A stretch of DNA of 23,839 bases from JAWUVP01 sp034112285 (GCA_034112285.1 JAWUVP010000056.1:1-23839); one strand, 5' to 3'; shown: positions 7,645 through 17,178, counted from the stretch's first letter. Notes: generated by a model from the sequence alone, not told the origin. Numbers and translations: made by a program.

Positions 7645-8044
7645 CAACAAGCTCGATCGGATTTGAATGGCTGAAAAGACCATCCGGATAATATTAATTT
7701 GTTGCTCAAGCCTGCATTACGCTCTCTAGAAGTTTTTTCAATCAGATTAATTACGCTGTAGTCTAGGAGGTTGACCTGTGCCTGTGGTGCACGTCGCTGC
7801 GCTCCTCGCAATGACGTGCTTTTTTCTAAGGAACAACTTTAATAATAAAAACGGATGGCTCTACCCATATCAATTCCCCTACTTTTACCGCTGAATTAAC
7901 TAGCCCTTTAGATGCCATTATTATTGAATGTTTGCTAAGTATTATGCCGGTGAGCTTAGAATAACTCAGTAGGCTTGGCCGGTATAGATGTATGCGGTTT
8001 TATTTCGAGCCACATAAATAGCTAAAACTTGTACAGCCAATTTT
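7645..8044. other. 400-base convergent spacer after dbpA and the histidine kinase
   Basis: It holds the hairpin at 7789-7825. On the minus strand, 7826-8000 has a protein-like but start-less stretch (LSKHSIIIMASKGLVNSAV ... ending at TAG 7826-7828). Its only ATG (7918) would give 30 residues without a ribosome site. It might be a gene fossil. No other gene is supported. Confidence 0.4.
7789..7825 (+). terminator. Rho-independent terminator of dbpA, built from a dispersed-repeat-like palindrome
   Basis: GCACGTC (7789-7795) pairs with GACGTGC (7813-7819), and an inner TGCG/CGCA stem closes on CTCCT. Six T's follow (7820-7825). The minus-strand core TCATTGCGAGGAGCGCAGCG resembles a palindromic repeat seen scattered in many bacterial genomes. 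Confidence 0.75.
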
Positions 8045-9688
8045 TTATAAAGACGAAGGTAAGGTAATGTTAAAACAACTGCCTTTACCTTGCTCAGATG
8101 CTACCGTTATTTTTCCTTTATGTTCTTCAATTAAATATCGTGCTAAGGCTAAACCTATACCGGTGCCATTTTGCTTGGTGGTGTACAAGGGTGAGAATAT
8201 TTTTTTACAAAGTTCCTCGCTCATGCCGACACCATTATCTTTGATCATAATGGTGATGAGGCCAGCATGACTGACTTGGGTCGTGACGGTTAAGATTCCT
8301 GGCTTTTCACCTGCTTCGCGTATTGCTTCAAGGGCGTTATTAATAACATTGACAAAAGTTTGCTGTAAATATATTTTATCGCCATTTACCTGCGTGGAAG
8401 CATCGCAAAAATTCGTATTAAGTTGCACGGCACTAATGTCAGTGTATGGGAAGGTTAAAACATCTTGTATCAATTGATTTATATCTAACGGCTTTACTTG
8501 TAATTCACCACGGCGTAAATAGTTATTGATATGATGTACTATCTCCCCGGCGCGTTCGACCTGCTTACTAATTTTTATGATGGCGCTTTTTAACGGCTCT
8601 GATACAGGCTCCTTTTTGATAAGCCGCAAACAGCCATTGGCATAATTTGCAATAGCCGTTAAGGGTTGGTTGATTTCATGGGAAATGGCAGATGCCACCT
8701 CACTCATTGATAACACACGATACATATCGGCAACTTGTTGTTGTTTGTTTAATAATTCTTGTTCGGCATATAACCGTTTTGAAATGTCTTTTGCTGAGGT
8801 TGAGAGCATGGTTATATTTTGTTGTTTATCTTTGTGCGCGATCATGACTTGTAAGAGTGGAATACGTTTATTATTGTGGGTCACTAATTCTGTTTGACCT
8901 GTCCAAAAACCTTTTTCTTGTAAAATTGGTGAAATAACTTTTTTGAAATGTTCATTGTGTTCCGTTGTGTGAAAATCACCGATTACGTAACGAGACATGT
9001 CTTCATCTTCTGCTAAGCCCAGCAATTTTTTGCCGGCATGATTGCAATATTGCATGCGGCCATTAGGTGTGGCATAAGCGATAAAATCTGGTGAGTTTTC
9101 TATGATTGCATTCGAGTACTTGAATGACTTATCGATGGTCGATTTCACCAGTTTTAAATTTTGCTGCTCGCGCACATTTTGTTCTATTATTACTGGATTA
9201 TTAGGCTCTTTAGAAAAACTTACGAAGGGAGAAGACAGGGTTTTTGACACTGAAAACATAACTCTTGAATAGTCTTGCTCATGGCCTGGCATTACTTTTA
9301 CATGTACATCAACTAAATGCAGTTCACCGTCTAAGTCTTGTAGATCAGCCTTATAACTAACGCAGGGTAAACCTTGCTGCATGGCTTCAAGTACGTTGAT
9401 ATAAGCAGAGGTACCATTTTTTGTGTAAATAAATGCCAACCCCTGGATCAACTCCTCCTTGTTGTTGGCCTTGCAAAGGCTTAATGCCGTTTGATTGACC
9501 GTAATAATTTCAATGCCAAGTAAAAACTGTTCTATCTGGTCTGTGTTTTTTAATAAATAATCTGCTAAATTTTCAATTTCCAATACCCAAGGCTCTTGCA
9601 AAATTGCGTAGACTTTAGAATAGTCAGCCTCCCACAATGCAACAGGGGCATGATTAAATAGCTCAAAATTAGTGTCTTTATACATCAT
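8045..9688 (-). CDS. Cytoplasmic PAS-domain sensor histidine kinase, orphan
   Basis: A 547-residue kinase without membrane segments. An N-terminal sensor region (about 1-150) is followed by a PAS domain at about 190-305 (IIENSPDFIAYATPNGRMQYCN ... LSTSAKDISKR). The histidine box is ASAISHEINQPLTAIANYANG with His337; the N box is NVINNALEA (447-455); G1 is DNGVGMS (484-490); the F box FSPLYTTK and G2 GTGIGLALA (508-516) follow. The H box is of the FixL/NtrB/DctB-like class. All catalytic residues are present, so it should autophosphorylate. No response regulator lies beside it, so the partner is unknown and the signal unidentified. The start ATG-ATG (9688/9685) has only a weak GGTAAG ribosome site. 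An imperfect dyad (9716-9739) lies just upstream. Confidence 0.92.
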   Translation of the reverse strand: MMYKDTNFELFNHAPVALWEADYSKVYAILQEPWVLEIENLADYLLKNTDQIEQFLLGIEIITVNQTALSLCKANNKEELIQGLAFIYTKNGTSAYINVLEAMQQGLPCVSYKADLQDLDGELHLVDVHVKVMPGHEQDYSRVMFSVSKTLSSPFVSFSKEPNNPVIIEQNVREQQNLKLVKSTIDKSFKYSNAIIENSPDFIAYATPNGRMQYCNHAGKKLLGLAEDEDMSRYVIGDFHTTEHNEHFKKVISPILQEKGFWTGQTELVTHNNKRIPLLQVMIAHKDKQQNITMLSTSAKDISKRLYAEQELLNKQQQVADMYRVLSMSEVASAISHEINQPLTAIANYANGCLRLIKKEPVSEPLKSAIIKISKQVERAGEIVHHINNYLRRGELQVKPLDINQLIQDVLTFPYTDISAVQLNTNFCDASTQVNGDKIYLQQTFVNVINNALEAIREAGEKPGILTVTTQVSHAGLITIMIKDNGVGMSEELCKKIFSPLYTTKQNGTGIGLALARYLIEEHKGKITVASEQGKGSCFNITLPSSL

Positions 9689-9715
9689 GAAGTGCTACTT
9701 ACCAATGTGATGCTT

Positions 9716-9739
9716 GATACGCCATTATCATGGTGTATC
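9716..9739. promoter_or_regulatory. Imperfect dyad upstream of the histidine kinase
   Basis: GATACGCCA-TTATCA-TGGTGTATC has nine-base arms with one mismatch, 28-51 bases before the kinase start. The flanking TTGATACGCCAT (9714-9725) is identical to part of the palindrome at 9950-9984. Confidence 0.4.
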
Positions 9740-9949
9740 ATCGCGTTGCTACAGATTTTAGCCATGATTAGAGCGTGTCTGGTTAGCGGTGAATCCAAAT
9801 ATCAAGAGAAAGAGACATTAGAAGTTTTTTTGTTAGTTATTCAATTACTCCTATCTCTCTTGTCAGGGTGATAAGTTTATGCTAAATATGGCAGAACCAA
9901 CAAATGAATTATAGCATGAGCCGATAAAAGCTCACTATTATCGTTTTCC
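9740..9949. other. Non-coding part of the histidine-kinase/rhlE spacer
   Basis: AT-rich sequence upstream of the kinase and beyond the rhlE 3' end. No gene, tRNA or clear promoter was identified; the kinase promoter must lie here or in the adjoining dyad region. Confidence 0.4.
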
Positions 9950-9984
9950 CCATGGCGTATCAACTATAAGTTGATACGCCATGG
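9950..9984. repeat. Perfect palindrome, 16-bp arms
   Basis: CCATGGCGTATCAACT (9950-9965), centre ATA, and its exact reverse complement (9969-9984). It lies beyond the 3' end of rhlE, next to a second hairpin. No T-tract follows on either strand. Confidence 0.85.
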
Positions 9985-9993
9985 AATCCACGA

Positions 9994-10023
9994 TGGGTTA
10001 TGACGCACGGTGTGCATAACCCA
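9994..10023 (-). terminator. Hairpin immediately after rhlE
   Basis: TGGGTTATG (9994-10002) pairs perfectly with CATAACCCA (10015-10023) across a 12-base loop that can itself partly pair. It starts six bases beyond the rhlE stop. Without a U-tract it may be a REP-like transcript-end element instead of a classical terminator. Confidence 0.45.
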
Positions 10024-10029
10024 CCACGC

Positions 10030-11313
10030 TTAGCGAGGATCTCTTCTTTTTTTCGATGCTGTGCTAGATTTCCCATAATTGCGTGAAGGTTTTTTGCCTT
10101 CTCCACGCTCATTTCCAGATTGAGGTTTGGGTTTTTTATTTTTGACGGGGCGAAGCTTGGTGCCAGAGGCTGGAACACTGTGAACCGGGTCAAAACCATC
10201 TATGATGACGCGTTTGAGTTCTTTTTTAATGAGCTTCTCAATATCAAACAATTGTTTTGCTTCATCAGCACTCACTAATGACACGGCCTGCCCTGCTGAC
10301 CCTGCGCGGCCGGTTCGGCCAATGCGATGTACGTAATCTTCTGGCACGCTGGGTAAATCGAAATTTACAACATTCGGTAAGCGATCAATATCAATACCTC
10401 GTGCTGCAATATCAGTTGCCACTAACACTTGAACTTCACCGTTTTTAAAATCGGCTAAGGCTCTAGTGCGTGCGCCTTGGCTTTTATTGCCATGAATTGC
10501 GGTGGCGGGAATCTTGGCTTTATCTAATACTTTTACCAAACGGTTTGCGCCATGTTTGGTTCTGCTAAACACCAAGACTTGGTGCCATTTGTTGTCATGA
10601 ATTAAATGCGTTAACAGGGCAGATTTTTGAGCTTTGTCTACGGGACAAATCCACTGCTCAATAGCGGTAACAGTTGAGTTGCGTGGGGTTACCGAAACTT
10701 CGACAGGATTGTGAATAATGTTTTTAGCAAATTTTCGTATTTCTTCGGAGAATGTTGCTGAAAATAATAAATTTTGGCGCTTTTTAGGTAATGCGGCTAA
10801 GATTTTGCGAATATCATTAATGAAGCCCATGTCTAACATTCTGTCGGCTTCATCTAAAACAAGTATTTCTAGTTGCTTAAATTTTACGGCGTTTTGAGAA
10901 TATAAGTCCAACAAGCGCCCTGGCGTTGCAATCAAAATATCAACACCTCTACGTAGCTTCATCATTTGTGGGTTAATAGAAACCCCACCAAATACAACGG
11001 CTGAGCGTAGCGGCAAATGTTTGCCATAAGTCTGCACGCTGTCCGCAACCTGAGCTGCAAGCTCTCGGGTGGGCGTTAAAATAAGCACACGCACGTGATT
11101 GGGGCCAGCGCGTTCACCTTTTGACAGTAATTCTAAAATGGGTAAGGTAAAGCCCGCTGTTTTACCCGTGCCGGTCTGCGCGGCAGCCATGACATCTCGG
11201 CCTTCTAATACCGCTGGAATGGCTTGGCTTTGAATGGGGGATGGGGTGGTATAGCCTTTTTCTTCTATGGCTTTAATGATAGGGGCAGATAAATTAAGCG
11301 TTGAAAAACTCAT
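10030..11313 (-). CDS. rhlE: DEAD-box ATP-dependent RNA helicase RhlE
   Basis: A 427-residue RNA helicase linked in the family to ribosome maturation and RNA decay. Motifs in order: TPSPIQ (23-28), AAQTGTGKT (44-52), PTRELAAQ (81-88), ATPGR (129-133), DEAD (154-157), SAT (185-187), then FSRTKHGANRLV, TDIAARGID and HRIGRTGRAG. The RhlE class is indicated by the opening FSTLNLSAPIIKAIEEKGY and by the basic tail (about 370-427, rich in K, R, P, S), which replaces the RNA-binding domain of DbpA. The ribosome site is weak (AAGAAGAC). An exact TATAAT (complement of 11344-11349) lies about 30 bases upstream. Two palindromes follow the stop. Confidence 0.93.
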   Translation of the reverse strand: MSFSTLNLSAPIIKAIEEKGYTTPSPIQSQAIPAVLEGRDVMAAAQTGTGKTAGFTLPILELLSKGERAGPNHVRVLILTPTRELAAQVADSVQTYGKHLPLRSAVVFGGVSINPQMMKLRRGVDILIATPGRLLDLYSQNAVKFKQLEILVLDEADRMLDMGFINDIRKILAALPKKRQNLLFSATFSEEIRKFAKNIIHNPVEVSVTPRNSTVTAIEQWICPVDKAQKSALLTHLIHDNKWHQVLVFSRTKHGANRLVKVLDKAKIPATAIHGNKSQGARTRALADFKNGEVQVLVATDIAARGIDIDRLPNVVNFDLPSVPEDYVHRIGRTGRAGSAGQAVSLVSADEAKQLFDIEKLIKKELKRVIIDGFDPVHSVPASGTKLRPVKNKKPKPQSGNERGEGKKPSRNYGKSSTASKKRRDPR

Positions 11314-11343
11314 GATGTCTTCTTATTGGTGATTAAAGGGTTA

Positions 11344-11349
11344 ATTATA
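11344..11349 (-). promoter_or_regulatory. -10 element of rhlE
   Basis: An exact minus-strand TATAAT about 31 bases before the rhlE start. No convincing -35 hexamer is visible, so it is a candidate only. Confidence 0.35.
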
Positions 11350-11492
11350 ATATAAACGATTGCTCAGGCATTAGGCCATAGCGCACAAAGGCAGAGTATA
11401 ACTGAAAAACACGCGCAGCACCCAGAATTTCCGTTATTAAATAACCGATAATGGCACGCCTATAATGGGTGCAAGGATATGATTTGCCTGTA

Positions 11493-14400
11493 TTATGAAA
11501 GAGGTTGAAACAAAAAGTTCAAATCATCAGGTGTCAGCTGTACTTTTTCGACATGCTTTTGTTCAATAACACCTGAAATTAGCGCTTTTTTTTTGTTTTG
11601 CATCTGTAATATTTTTTCCTCAACGGTTCCTTTGGTAATGAGTTTATAAACAAAAACGGGCTTGGTTTGGCCTATACGGTGCGCCCTATCCGTTGCTTGC
11701 TGCTCTGCCGCTGGGTTCCACCAGGGATCATAATGTATGACAGTATCAGCAGCGGTTAAATTAAGGCCTACCCCTCCGGCTTTAAGGCTGATTAAAAATA
11801 AGGGAACTTCAGCATTTTGAAATCGTTCGATGGGGGTTTGACGATCACGCGTTTGCCCCGTGAGCTTTACATAGCCTATTGATCGTTCATTTAATTGAGC
11901 CTCTATTAACGCTAACATAGAGGTGAAGCTGGAAAATAGTAACACCTGCCTACCCTCCTCTATGAGGCTGGGTAAGAAGTTCATGAGGTCGTCTAATTTG
12001 GCTGACGCAATAGCCTGCTGGATAGTTTTCAATTTCAGTAAGCTGGGCGCGCAGCAAATTTGGCGAAGCTTCAACAGCGCATCTAAAATCATTATTTGAC
12101 TTCGGGCCATGCCTTTTGCGTGAATGGCATCGCGAACTTTTTTCTCCATGGATAGGCGTATGGTTTCATATAAGTCGCGTTGCGCACCTTCAATTTCTAT
12201 ATGACGGATAATTTCGGTTTTGGGCGGCAGTTCTTTTAGCACATCGTCTTTGCGGCGGCGCAATAAAAAGGGTTTAATACGATTGGCTAATTGCTCATAA
12301 CGTAAGGCATCGCCGTGACGCTCTATAGGTGTGCGAAATAATGTTTTAAATTGTTTACTTGAGCCCAATAGGCCAGGCAACACAAAATTATACAGCGACC
12401 AAAGCTCGCCTAAGTGGTTTTCCATTGGTGTGCCTGTCAAGCAGATGCGATGTTTTGCCGATAATTGCAATATAACCTGTGTACTTTTTGCTTTAGCATT
12501 TTTTATTGCTTGGGCCTCATCTAGCACGATGTAATAAAAATCATGCGTTAATAGAATGGCCTTATCGCGCATGACTAATGGATAGGTGGTGATAACAATG
12601 TCAGCCTTTTTTATATTGCTGTATTGCTCTTTACGGTTGGCGCCATGCAGTACTAAAATGGATAGGTTGGGACAAAAACGCTTCGCTTCTGATGACCAGT
12701 TATGAACTAGGCTAGTTGGGGCGATGAGTAAGGAGGGGCATTTCAACCTTCGAGCAGCTTTTTCTACGCCGAAATGCGCTAGGGTTTGCACTGTTTTACC
12801 CAGGCCCATATCATCGGCCAATATACCGCCTATGTCATGTTCACGTAAAAACTGTAGCCAATTTAAGCCTTCTTGTTGATAGGGTCTTAAGGTGGCTTTT
12901 AAGGTTTTGGCGGGGTTTACCGTTTTAATTCCTTTAAAATGGGTCAGCTTTTCAGCGAAGGCTAGAAGGCGTTCGCCACCAAACCAACGCATTTGGGTTG
13001 CACTCATGGCCTTTTTAATTTCAAGTAAAAGCCCAGCTTGCAGGTGGGATAATTCCAGTGCGCCGTTTTCATCGAGCGCTTTACTGTCAAATAGCTCGCA
13101 AAGTACTAATAAAATATTGCGTATTCTTGCAAAGGGAACCGTAATAAAGTGACCGTTTTGTAGCTTTAATGTGCAGTCGGTGTCATCAGGCAGCGCAGCG
13201 ATTGCATTGGTGTCCAGGTTGTGAAAGCGATTTTTTATTAAATCAACTAACAATGGTAGTAAGTTAACTTTTTCACCCTTAACGATGACACCTAAGGTTA
13301 ATGAAAACCAATCAATTCCGCGTGCGCCTTCTTCGATATCTGAATACCATTCATCAATCTCATCAACAATTTGCATGGGGAAGCTTTCGTCTATATTTAC
13401 TTGCCAGCCATTTTCATTGGCCAATTGCTTTAGCTCATTCACTTTTGTTAAAAGTAGCTCTTCATCATCTTCTTGGCTTTCAAATAAAAATGAAAACTCA
13501 ACCGCATCATTAAGAATGTAATCTTTATTTAAAAGCATGGGGGTTATATCAAGCGCTATTAGCTTATCAACGCAGGATTGTTCCCATGTAAGATCGCGTT
13601 TGAGTTCAATTATTTTGTTGTTTTTATATTGGGTTATTATGGTTTTATGTTCTGCCAATGTTGTAAGCTGGTCGTTGTAATAAAACGCTAGCTCGGCGAA
13701 GGGTAGCAATACATCTTCTTCGTGCGAAAAAGAATAATAATGACTCTTTTCGGCAACTTTAGCGCCCAATAAGCGGACAATAACTTTTTGGAGCATTGCT
13801 TTTGGCGCGAGACCTTTTTTTAATGTTGCGGGCAAAGGGAAAGCATTTTTATTTGGCTGTAGTTTTTTTAGTTGTTGTTGTGCTGTTTCCACTGCCGTGG
13901 GTTCAAGCGCGGGCAAGTCCAACATGGGAAATAATAGCTTTGAGGCAATGTCATTTTGGATTTGCCCGCAAGTATTATTGCTTTTATTGTAATACCACGG
14001 TGAAGCAAACGGTAACAAAGTGAGGTCTTGTTTATCGGAGATTCCTTCAACGCTATACTCAAGCTTTTGGCAACCATTTTCTTCAATCCGCCACGCTAGT
14101 TCTAGCGTATTTGTACTGCCTAGGGCAAGAGGTGTGTTGGAAATGTTGTTCCAAAATAACCGCTGAGTTTGCAAAAGTTCTGTAAATAATTCGTTCGCCT
14201 GTTGAAAGCAAAGGTCAAACTCGTAATCAAAATGTACGCTGGATACTGTCATAGAGCCAAGCAGGGCTAATAGGCGTCGGTCTTCGTCTGTGGTGGCGCG
14301 TTCAGCAACTGTCCCAGTGCCGGAATAGCGTTTCGTTACACCATAACCGCCTTTTTTTAATATACGAGTCAGCATTGGCTTTATTGATAAGATATGGCCT

Positions 14401-14906
14401 GAACGATACTGTTGGGTTTTCATGATATAAACAATTAGCTCTGTAGAGGCTGGCTTTTTATATTCTTGGGCGCGTATGAGTTTATCGCTCCATAGTGAAA
14501 ACTGTTCTGCTGTAGTGGCGATAGGCATGGCATTCGACGCTTTGCTGCGAAGTAATTCATATGGGGTGGTTTTATTATCGCCTTGGTCTAACATGTGGAA
14601 CAAGATAGCAACCACATGTTTACAATCAAAGCTCACTGGGCAAGTGCAATCTCCCTCGAGTTGACATTTGCTTGATCTGTTACGTGGGCTTGGCAATTGG
14701 ATATCCGCAGTGACTTGGTATTCATTGGTTCCACTGCCTTCTACCTCGCCATATATTCTTAGTCTATCTGAATGTTCCGTATTCTCGAAAATTTCAGCGG
14801 TTAATACGCGCCCCTGTTGGTAATATTGATAACCGCGTTGGTACGTTTGATCCTTAAAATTACGCCTAAGGTCAAGTTTACTATAAAAACGATTGTTGCT
14901 GCTCAT
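11493..14906 (-). CDS. SNF2-family helicase with N-terminal SWIM zinc finger
   Basis: A 1137-residue SF2 ATPase. The N-terminus has a SWIM zinc-binding motif: CTCPVSFDCKH (Cys87, Cys89, Cys95, His97). A long divergent middle region (about 110-650) follows. The SNF2 ATPase begins LRPYQQEGLNWL and ADDMGLGKT (Walker A near 697-703), then DEAQ near 795 (VLDEAQAIKN), LTGTPMENHLGELWSLYNF, and FLLRRRKDDV. The C-terminal helicase lobe has FSSFTSMLALI, LTGQTRDRQ, ISLKAGGVGLNLTAADTVIHYDPWWNP and DRAHRIGQ. These proteins translocate on double-stranded DNA and are presumed to remodel nucleic-acid complexes; the exact role is unknown. No methylase or nuclease partner suggests a defence island. The gene follows the protease by 97 bases on the same strand. 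Confidence 0.93.
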   Translation of the reverse strand: MSSNNRFYSKLDLRRNFKDQTYQRGYQYYQQGRVLTAEIFENTEHSDRLRIYGEVEGSGTNEYQVTADIQLPSPRNRSSKCQLEGDCTCPVSFDCKHVVAILFHMLDQGDNKTTPYELLRSKASNAMPIATTAEQFSLWSDKLIRAQEYKKPASTELIVYIMKTQQYRSGHILSIKPMLTRILKKGGYGVTKRYSGTGTVAERATTDEDRRLLALLGSMTVSSVHFDYEFDLCFQQANELFTELLQTQRLFWNNISNTPLALGSTNTLELAWRIEENGCQKLEYSVEGISDKQDLTLLPFASPWYYNKSNNTCGQIQNDIASKLLFPMLDLPALEPTAVETAQQQLKKLQPNKNAFPLPATLKKGLAPKAMLQKVIVRLLGAKVAEKSHYYSFSHEEDVLLPFAELAFYYNDQLTTLAEHKTIITQYKNNKIIELKRDLTWEQSCVDKLIALDITPMLLNKDYILNDAVEFSFLFESQEDDEELLLTKVNELKQLANENGWQVNIDESFPMQIVDEIDEWYSDIEEGARGIDWFSLTLGVIVKGEKVNLLPLLVDLIKNRFHNLDTNAIAALPDDTDCTLKLQNGHFITVPFARIRNILLVLCELFDSKALDENGALELSHLQAGLLLEIKKAMSATQMRWFGGERLLAFAEKLTHFKGIKTVNPAKTLKATLRPYQQEGLNWLQFLREHDIGGILADDMGLGKTVQTLAHFGVEKAARRLKCPSLLIAPTSLVHNWSSEAKRFCPNLSILVLHGANRKEQYSNIKKADIVITTYPLVMRDKAILLTHDFYYIVLDEAQAIKNAKAKSTQVILQLSAKHRICLTGTPMENHLGELWSLYNFVLPGLLGSSKQFKTLFRTPIERHGDALRYEQLANRIKPFLLRRRKDDVLKELPPKTEIIRHIEIEGAQRDLYETIRLSMEKKVRDAIHAKGMARSQIMILDALLKLRQICCAPSLLKLKTIQQAIASAKLDDLMNFLPSLIEEGRQVLLFSSFTSMLALIEAQLNERSIGYVKLTGQTRDRQTPIERFQNAEVPLFLISLKAGGVGLNLTAADTVIHYDPWWNPAAEQQATDRAHRIGQTKPVFVYKLITKGTVEEKILQMQNKKKALISGVIEQKHVEKVQLTPDDLNFLFQPLS

Positions 14907-15003
14907 GTTGTCTCGCCAATGTCATTTAAGGGTAAGGCATATCAAAGGTGATGAGGGTATCAATTAACCTCCGTATTTTCAAGTTTGCCCCCACAAAATT
15001 TAA

Positions 15004-16992
15004 TCACATAATTGCTGGTAAAATAATTTGGTTCGAAATATCAACAGCGCCCGACGGTGTGTGAATGCTGAGGGTAAAAGGTGTGGCCTGGCCGGTTTGT
15101 ATATTATTGACCACAAAACGTTGCTGTGCCGGATCATATTCTACATCTGTGCCGGTTAATCCGTCGGCGGTGAGGACATCGTCGGCATTGATAATGCCTG
15201 ATTCGGTATAATAAACCCAGGCTTGGTTTAAGCGCATTGGGTTGCGCACCGCTTTGGTGAGGGCAATTTCAAACTCTATGCTGCTGGTTTTCACATCAGG
15301 CGTGAAAATTTCTCGGCCATCGCTGGCCTCAACGCTGAAGCTCATTTCTTGTGAGGATGTTAATGCGTTTACTGAGATGTTTTCTACAGTGCAATTTGTT
15401 GCGCTTATTTCTGTGCAAGCGGTACTGGCCACGCCATTGATTTTTACGGTATACACCATAGGTGTGGCAGCCTGGTTGCTCCACGTTGCAGCGCTCCAGC
15501 TGATTTTTGCACTGTTTTGTGATAATTGATTAATAATAAAATTCGGGGTCCACTCAATGCTGGGTTTGGTTTGCAGGGCTGCGCTAACGGCTTGGCCCGC
15601 ATTTATAATACCACTGCCACAGCTGGTGACACCGGCACAGCTTCGGTTGGTACCGCCATCGGTAAATTGTGTGACATGGCTTTGTAAAAGGGTTAACACT
15701 TCTGCTGGGGTGAGTGTGGGGTCAACCGAGTATAGTAAGCTGATTAAACCGGCCACATGTGGTGCGGCCATGCTGGTGCCTTCCTTGAAGCCATAACCAC
15801 CTGCCGTGGTAGAGTAAATTCCGCTGGGTGCAGGAAAATCTAAATCACCACCGGGGGCAGCAATAGCCACTGAGGCGCCCCAATTTGAGTAATCGGCTTT
15901 AGCATTGGTTGGGCCGGTTGCGGCAACGCTAATGACGTGTTGGCAATTTGCTGGGGCAAAGCTGCTGGCATTCACATTGCTATTTCCAGCGGCAACCACC
16001 ACGGCAACATTTTGTTGTTGCAATGCATTAATAGCGCTTTGCTCACCAGACGAGCAAGCGCTGGTGCCGCCTAAGCTCATATTAACAGCTACAATTGCTG
16101 GGGGCAGCGGTAAACCAGTGAAGGTTGCGCTACTGGACACCCAGGCTAAGGCATTTTCAATGTCGCTGGTAAAGGCTAATAAACAAGGTGCGGAATCGCC
16201 TGCTCGTGCACAATCACTTGATGCGGTGAATTTGCTAAACACATTCACTGGCAGCACCTGGCTGGTATAGGCCACGCCGAAGACAGCTTCACCATAGGCG
16301 CCGTTGCCACTGGATGCAACACTGCCAGCCACATGCGTGCCGTGATCGGAGCTGTTGCATTGCGAGCAAAGAGAGGTTGCGCCGGTAGTAAACGAGCCAC
16401 TATTAAAAAATGATACTGCATGGGTTAAATTTAGATTTGGGGTTAATGAGTCGTTAGTGAGTATGCCATTATCGAGCACGGCAGTAATCGCGGCTGGGCT
16501 GCCGGTATTAATTTCCCAAGCGGCGGGTGCGTCTATGCCGCCAGCTGCGGTATTGCCAGATAAATCCCATTGATTTGCCCCGGGCGTGGGCACGTTCAAT
16601 CCGGTGTTTTTTACCGATTGGGTGGTGAGCAAAGTGTTAGCATCAATCTGCTCGACTTGATTGTTTTTTAATAACCGCTGGCGTACAGCGTTAATGTATT
16701 GTGCGGGGTAACAAACGCCGTATTTTTTAACGGGTTTAAATGCCACAATATAACGCCCTCCTGACATGGCGCGCGCGCCGGTAAAGGTTAGTTTGGCGGT
16801 GTTTGATAAACGCGTTAAGCTGGTGCTGCTAAGGCCTGTTTGCTGCGTTAGATTAGACTGCTGATAAGGCAAGCGGACTAAAAAAGAAGGTTTAGAGCCG
16901 AGTAAGACACAGGCTGGTGTTGTGGCGTAGGTAACGCTACTTAAGGCTAGGCCAAGTAATAAGCCTATAATAATGGGGCTGTTTTTTTTCAA
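15004..16992 (-). CDS. Secreted subtilisin-like serine protease (peptidase S8) with C-terminal Fn3-like domain
   Basis: A 662-residue exported protease. Residues 1-23 are a Sec signal peptide (KK then a hydrophobic core, ending TYA). A propeptide-like region (about 35-125) precedes the S8 domain at about 140-470. The triad is complete: Asp174 (AVLDNGI), His217 (DHGTHVAG) and Ser407 (GTSMAAPHVAG), with oxyanion Asn337 (AAGNSN). The domain has several cysteines (209, 212, 261, 270, 313, 350, 452, 458), suggesting disulphides after export. Residues about 478-575 look like a fibronectin-III-type beta domain (SAKISWSAATW ... YTVKING), followed by a further beta-rich tail. The start is TTG 16992, supported by AAAGGA at the proper distance and by the signal peptide that it opens. 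The substrate is unknown; a secreted nutritional or virulence protease is likely. Confidence 0.93.
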   Translation of the reverse strand: MKKNSPIIIGLLLGLALSSVTYATTPACVLLGSKPSFLVRLPYQQSNLTQQTGLSSTSLTRLSNTAKLTFTGARAMSGGRYIVAFKPVKKYGVCYPAQYINAVRQRLLKNNQVEQIDANTLLTTQSVKNTGLNVPTPGANQWDLSGNTAAGGIDAPAAWEINTGSPAAITAVLDNGILTNDSLTPNLNLTHAVSFFNSGSFTTGATSLCSQCNSSDHGTHVAGSVASSGNGAYGEAVFGVAYTSQVLPVNVFSKFTASSDCARAGDSAPCLLAFTSDIENALAWVSSSATFTGLPLPPAIVAVNMSLGGTSACSSGEQSAINALQQQNVAVVVAAGNSNVNASSFAPANCQHVISVAATGPTNAKADYSNWGASVAIAAPGGDLDFPAPSGIYSTTAGGYGFKEGTSMAAPHVAGLISLLYSVDPTLTPAEVLTLLQSHVTQFTDGGTNRSCAGVTSCGSGIINAGQAVSAALQTKPSIEWTPNFIINQLSQNSAKISWSAATWSNQAATPMVYTVKINGVASTACTEISATNCTVENISVNALTSSQEMSFSVEASDGREIFTPDVKTSSIEFEIALTKAVRNPMRLNQAWVYYTESGIINADDVLTADGLTGTDVEYDPAQQRFVVNNIQTGQATPFTLSIHTPSGAVDISNQIILPAIM

Positions 16993-17178
16993 GAACGATT
17001 CCTTTCTTAAGAATAATTAAGGTGGATATTGTATAGTAAGTATTTAATTAAACATAAAATAACCTAGGAACGGTCATTTTTTAGGCGTATGTGCCTTAAG
17101 GAAGATGTTTATTCGAAATATTTGTAGTGTGGAAATATTTTGTGCCGAGTGTTGTATTTTAGTGGCGAGGTTTAAGCT

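Noticed and set aside
7826..7918. 30-codon minus-strand frame with protein-like wording in the dbpA/kinase spacer
   Set aside because: No ribosome site and no start that includes the protein-like stretch before its ATG; kept only as a note on the spacer.
11433..11445. 13-base palindrome GTTATT-A-AATAAC before the rhlE region
   Set aside because: AT-rich and short enough to occur by chance; no gene start or stop is placed to use it.
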